From positions 2,617,384-2,681,383 of the forward strand of contig JAVGVS010000021.1 in the NCBI GenBank assembly GCA_032718565.1: a DNA stretch of 64,000 nt, in the 5' to 3' direction. The position numbers and the translations under genes were made by a program. Position 1 is the first letter of the stretch. Each line of letters opens with the position of its first letter. Under the pieces are notes generated by a model, which saw only the letters and a list, made by a program, of their open reading frames with translations, searched no databases and was not told where the DNA came from. This document shows, one piece after another, positions 59,063-64,000 of the stretch. The stretch comes from Distichodus sexfasciatus (lineage: Eukaryota > Chordata > Actinopteri > Characiformes > Distichodontidae).

Positions 59063-60409
59063 TGTGTTGCCGAACTGCTATTCCTCTCTTATTTGGTACA
59101 AGATGTCTTGGGTTTTTATTGGATCAGAAAGTATCTCAGTACATAGAACTGCTTTCCTTTACATCCAAGGACATACCAGTTTGTATAACAGGCCTGTAAA
59201 AGTAAAAATACTGGGATACTGCCTGGTAAAAAATAAATTATGTGATTGATATATGTTGAGAGAGTGATGTGATTTCAGGAGGTTGTAGAAATGGTAAGAG
59301 GTTGCATTGCTCACACAACATATTTTGTGTCAGTCAGCACTGTGTTAGTTCTAAACATAGACAGCAGTCATGTTTCATGAGGTAGTGCCAACCATAGACA
59401 GTCATGGGCACCAACTGGCCACCTTTGACTGTATATTGTTGGTCGTGTCATGATGAAATAACGTCTTTTTCACTCCTAGCAGTTGTTCACCTCCATAGGA
59501 GCAAAAGGAAGTTGTTATTGTGGATTATTTGAACATATTTAACTGAGACAAATCTTCTCAGTGTCAGTTAAATATATTGAGGCTAGAAAAGTGTCAGTAC
59601 AGGCTGTTTCTTGGTGCTAGATGCACTTGACTGTTAATGAATGCATACATTGGGGGACATTATAGACTGAATTATCTGGTAGGAGTAAGATTAAATTAGT
59701 GAAGCGATCTCAATGGGTCAACTGCCCAGTCCTCGTTTGAACATAGAATATTAGCAATATGACTTGAATGAACACATCAATAAGGTCCTCTCACGTTATC
59801 ATACTAAGACTTTGCACACCATTCAAGATAGGAACATTTCTGACAAAAATGCAAGAATATTACTAGACTATCCAGAGAAAAAAGAAACATCCTTGAGGTG
59901 ATCAAAAGTGTAAATGAACAGCATCACACTATGTTTTCTTCAGAAAAATAACAAGAAAGTCTTGACAATTTTATTGCTGAAAGGGGGTGCAAAAGGCATG
60001 GTGTTAATATACAGTATGCAAGCAAACCAGATTTTCCCCCACTTATGAATGCTGTGCAACAAGATTGTTTTCACTAAACAAAAGAATGTGCAGTTCGCTA
60101 GTTCACATTTAGTTAAAAGAGACAGCAGAGATCTGATATGGACACACAGAAATTGTAACAAGAATTTGCTTGCAAGAACCTGACATAAATTAATGTGAAC
60201 AAACCTAGTTTAATTTTCATTAGTTAGCTAGTAGATTGATGTCAAAAACTGAAATATTGTGAAAAATGAGGCATGATTATGTACACTTGGATGAAATAAA
60301 TTGGTTTAAAAGAGAAAGAATCTCAAAACATATCAGTGCAGTTCATAGCTAACAGAGAGCTTTGTTTCTTACAGTAGTGCTCAGTAGTGTTTCTTATGCT
60401 CAGTAGTGC
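59063..60409. other. No gene recognised
   Basis: AT-rich DNA; the frames at 59940 (minus) and elsewhere show no family features. Confidence 0.5.
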
Positions 60410-61790
60410 AGGGGATCTCTTGACTGGTCTTGAGACCAGTTTTAAAAGTCTCGGTCTTCTCTCGGAATCGTTTGTATTTGTACTGGGTGTTGTCATGGAC
60501 TTGGACAAAGAGGACTCAGGATTTTATTTTGAGACCAGCTGAGACTCTGAGAATACTACTATTATAACTCTTTGAGATCGATGCAGGCATTTTATGTTGC
60601 TTATTAATTAGTGTTTTAATAACTCATAATCCATTTTACTTACAGAAATCACACACATACCATCAGAATCACAAGACTTTGAACTTACTGGACATTATAT
60701 TCATTTCTCTGTATGTTAAATTATTTCAGGGTAATTCTTTGTACAAAAACTGAAGTAATTCTGTATATTACATTATTCACTATGTAAACACAAGTGCAAG
60801 CGCTTGCAATCATGCATAGTTCTCTTCCAGAAAGACCAAAAGCAGCTCATTTTATAGGCCGAATGAGTCCAAAACGGCTCAAAATTAGCCAAAACTTTAG
60901 CATTTCTTCATTTTCAATTGATCAGAAAATATTTTAACCATTTTATAATGTTAATCTAATAATAGGGGAAATCATTAATAATAGGGGAAAAAATATAGAA
61001 AAATGTATTATTTGTAATCAAATAATACTGTAACGGCAGGCAGGTGAACCCAAACGCAGAGTCGACAGAATCAGGTTGCAGGCACAGGGGTAGATAGACG
61101 AAAAACCAAGAGTTTATTCAGGCAGAGGTCAGAACCAAAAAACACAGTCCACGAAGCAAACAAATCCAAATCGCCAGAAGCAGAGGGGTTATCCAAAAAC
61201 AGAAAGCAAGGGTTAAAACGGAGACAGGCAAACATAAGAAATGCTCGGTATGTAGCACAAGGCGTAACAATACTTCGCAGAGACTGGTTGTACATGAAAG
61301 GCCTTATATACAGGTTCTATGGATGTGATTGGTTTAGAATTCTGTTGACGTAGATCTGGTAAACTGGGGTTGCTGTGAAGGTCCGGAACTGGAGTCCGAT
61401 GAGGCGGACTCCTTCCTTGGTCTGGGCTGGGATCTTACAAATACAATGTTTGATATATAAAAATATCAACTTTATTTTTCTTTACAGTAATAAGCCATAG
61501 AATGTCTCTGCAAAATAAAACAAATTAAAACAGTGAGTTTGCTCTTGAGGAGTGTTCTGCCACTGTGGTTTGTTGAGTTTAACATTTGGTGTGATCAGTT
61601 CAGCTAGCTATTTACTAGTATAGCTATTTACTAATGAATGATATGTAAGAGAGAAATATTAAATTAACATGTTTAATGTTGCTTGGGCTTTGCATGTCCC
61701 TCTTATTTGTCTTGTGGTGTAAAACGTGCATTTGTCTGGTCTTGGTCTCGGCAGTTGTCTTGAAGGTCTTCACTTGCTGCTCTGAAAGAT
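60410..61790 (+). repeat. Dispersed repeat, copy 2, interrupted by a solo LTR
   Basis: The first 600 bases align with 4797-5345 (see that entry). The alignment stops at 61028, where the solo LTR was inserted. After the LTR the repeat seems to continue to about 61790, where TCTGGTCTTGGTCTCGGC (about 61736-61753) gives wording like that at the left end and could be the right terminus. The inverted match between the ends is poor, so the right limit is uncertain. There is no coding capacity. Confidence 0.6.
61029..61439 (-). mobile_element. Solo LTR, copy 2, with perfect 5-bp target duplication
   Basis: This is the inverse of the 19598-20004 LTR. On the plus strand it runs from TGTAACGGCAGG to GATCTTACA, 411 bases, flanked by AATAC on both sides (61024-61028 and 61440-61444). 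On the minus strand it begins TGTAAGATCCCAGCCCAGACC, has TATATAAG at 61303-61310, an AATAAA signal at 61113-61118 and ends CTGCCTGCCGTTACA. The 74-aa minus-strand frame at 61071-61295 aligns with the 104-aa frame in copy 1, because the LTRs are homologous and not because either is a gene. Its insertion in the dispersed repeat shows it is the younger of the two. Confidence 0.92.
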
Positions 61791-64000
61791 CTATAGTGCT
61801 TTTTAATTGAATAATTGGTCCAGACAGCTGCTTGCATCATTAATTAGGACATGTACATCATGCACCCATCAGCTCTCTTAAACACCAGGAGGACATGCCA
61901 TTAAGCTCACTGAGGACTCAGGTAGGTATTTTTAAGGTTCTCCATATTGTCAGTATTACCTTACCTGGCAATTTTTTTTGTTTTCTTGTGTTTGTTGATC
62001 GATGATGGGTAATATCGAAAAATGTGTAAAAGTTCATTTTTTAAAAATACGTCTAACAGCTGACACTAACTTGGTGTCTGTTGGATGCGTTTAAAATATC
62101 TTGATTATCTGAATTTAATAGTGCCTTACATGATATGCATTGCATTGCTCAGCTTTTCAGAGATTAAATGCTTAATGTTATAAATATTCATAAAACTTTA
62201 TGTATGCATTCCCCACCATGATGTTATATTTTTTCAAATATTTTACTAGAATAATTGTGTGTTATTGTAGCTTTAATAAATTGAGTTCACTTCTGAACCC
62301 ATACCTTTTCAATTTGTAATGACTCATTTGTGATAATATTCTCTGTGTCTTATACCTAAAACTCCAGTTTTATGATGTATCTGTATTACCTTACTTTAAA
62401 AAATGTGATTTCCTCTTGCGGTTGAAAGGTTTAGGTGGACCTATTCCTCTTTTCTCTTTTTTCTTTTCCCTCTCTTGCTCATCCACTGTTGAGTTCAGAC
62501 CTTGGCTAACCTCTCTTGATATCTCATCATTCTATTAGTCAGTTCCTGCCTGCTTTACCAAATCTCCAAGGAGATTCACTTTGACCTCTTTTGCTACTCT
62601 TCATTTCCACTCAAGGACAAAATGTTCCTCAAATACTTGTATCTGCAGGATAATTTTTATTGGAATATTTATCCTTCAGTGTGGCGTCATAATTACTGTT
62701 ATATAACAAGATTGGCTATATTATCTGTAAGATATTTTGTTGAGCACCAATTAATTCTTTAGGCAGGTATTTTAAGCTTAATGCAATGATTTTTTAAAAT
62801 TGTATTCTCCAATTCTTAGGAGGACCTGCCAGAAGCCTTTAACTAGGGAAGTTGGCAACCTCAGTTTTCTAAGCTCATTGCAAAGCTTCCAGGTACCATC
62901 TGTCTTTAGTACATGACTGTGGGGCTCCAACAGGTCTGTGTGACTCTCAATCATTCAGTGACTCTCAATCATTTCTTTTTCCAGCTAGCGGGTTACTACT
63001 CCTGGAGGCAATTTGTTTGTGGGGGTGGGCAGTTGTGGGTTGATGTGGTGTTCAGTCAGGGGTTGAGATGAGTACATCCTGATACTGAGGGACAAGTTGT
63101 TGCTGTTGTGCTTGGCTTGGGGTTGTGGGCTGATTTCTGCTGTTGATTTCTGTTTTTGTTAAACCCCATTGTGCAAAGAGGAAAATTACTTTATTGCCAT
63201 TGAATACGTTTCATTTCAAGAGGTGAACATCTAATGTCCTTCATTTAATCTGTGATAGAAATACATACCATTGTAAAGCTGAAAGCAAATGTTTTGGATA
63301 TTAAAAAATAATAACAAATAATCCTTTAAACAGTACAGTATGTTTCCTATTAGTAATCTGAGCCCATCATCAGACACATTATCTCCTTTCTAGAACACTT
63401 GCTTATAGTTTGGATTTAATTTGGCATGAAAGCATATTTATTGGGTTGAACATGGACATGCAATAATTGATGGGTGTCACATTATATAAGCTGTAAAAAT
63501 TAGATTAAAAAAATAAAAATTAGACATAAGCCCAGAATCACCAATGAACTTTCAATCAAAGTTGAATAGTCTAAGACAAATTCTATACAAATTCTGAGGA
63601 TGTTAGCATAACAAGCAATAGCAATTCTCATAGACCAACAAAAAAGTAGTTTAAGAGATCCCTGAGGACAAGCAGTTGCATTTGTTTTAGGGATGACTTA
63701 AAATAAGCACTTTTTCACAATGTGGACTTTTTCCTCATACCTATTGAAGTAGCTGTGCAAATGACCTGTACTAGTGATCTGTGGCTTGTTAGCTTGATTC
63801 CTAGGCCAGTAATGAATATAAGACTTTACAGACAACGTTTATACCACCAACCTTGGATGGATAGCTGACCCTGCAGTGTGTTCCCAGCTTCCTCTAATAT
63901 CCTCTGTCGGCTTATGAGAATTTGTTAAGATATGTAAACATTGACCAATAATTCTATCTTCTGGTGCTCTGCCGTGGTAGGCAGGATTGAAAATGTTGCT
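61791..64000. other. No gene recognised
   Basis: AT-rich DNA to the end of the window, with no recognised mobile element, RNA gene or coding region. Confidence 0.5.

Overview
This window looks like about 64 kb of AT-rich, gene-poor nuclear DNA from a ray-finned fish, most likely a teleost. The evidence is the combination of repeats: a DIRS-type tyrosine-recombinase retrotransposon, several fish-type LINE lineages, two tRNA-derived SINE families, a TTAA-flanked THAP-encoding transposon, a Tc1-like remnant, and solo LTRs. There are also long microsatellites and no compact operons. I find no complete host protein-coding gene, rRNA, tRNA gene or CRISPR array. Nearly all long open frames are either fragments of mobile elements or chance frames. 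The window is probably intergenic or lies inside a very large intron. Some unrepetitive patches look like conserved non-coding DNA, but one sequence alone cannot show that.

Layout. 1-10.7 kb: AT-rich DNA with a decayed L2-like LINE (about 3.4-3.9 kb), a SINE (4.5 kb) and a dispersed repeat (4.8-5.3 kb). 10.7-19.6 kb: mostly unique sequence, plus an RTE/BovB-like LINE remnant at 16.6-17.1 kb. 19.6-23.8 kb: the densest block, with a solo LTR bounded by a perfect 5-bp duplication, then a GC-rich degenerate DIRS element (Gag-like, RT-RNase H, tyrosine recombinase), then a SINE. 24.2-28.3 kb: two SINEs and a 5'-truncated Rex1/L2-type LINE. 29.8-37.9 kb: a DNA-transposon-like fragment, a SINE fragment, the TTAA-flanked THAP element (32.15-33.1 kb), a compound palindrome (34.6-34.96 kb), a SINE, a Tc1-like remnant and another SINE. 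37.9-45.6 kb: unique AT-rich DNA with microsatellites. 45.6-47.0 kb: a decayed LINE on the minus strand. 47-64 kb: a SINE, an L2-tailed element, another SINE, a GC-rich LTR-like island (56.7-57.7 kb), an L2 ORF fragment (58.4-59.1 kb), and a second copy of the dispersed repeat interrupted by a second solo LTR (61.03-61.44 kb).

How the parts relate. The autonomous elements are all dead here through stops, frameshifts, truncations or internal deletions. The two solo LTRs belong to one family, lie in opposite orientation, and each keeps an exact target-site duplication. The L2-type LINEs could have supplied the machinery for the SINEs, one family of which has a LINE-like tail. The most interesting object is the 32.15-33.1 kb element. 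It keeps an open THAP zinc-finger exon ending in a perfect GTAAGT splice donor but has no transposase, so it could act as a portable DNA-binding exon. All family assignments rest on recognition of motifs by eye; no database search was run.
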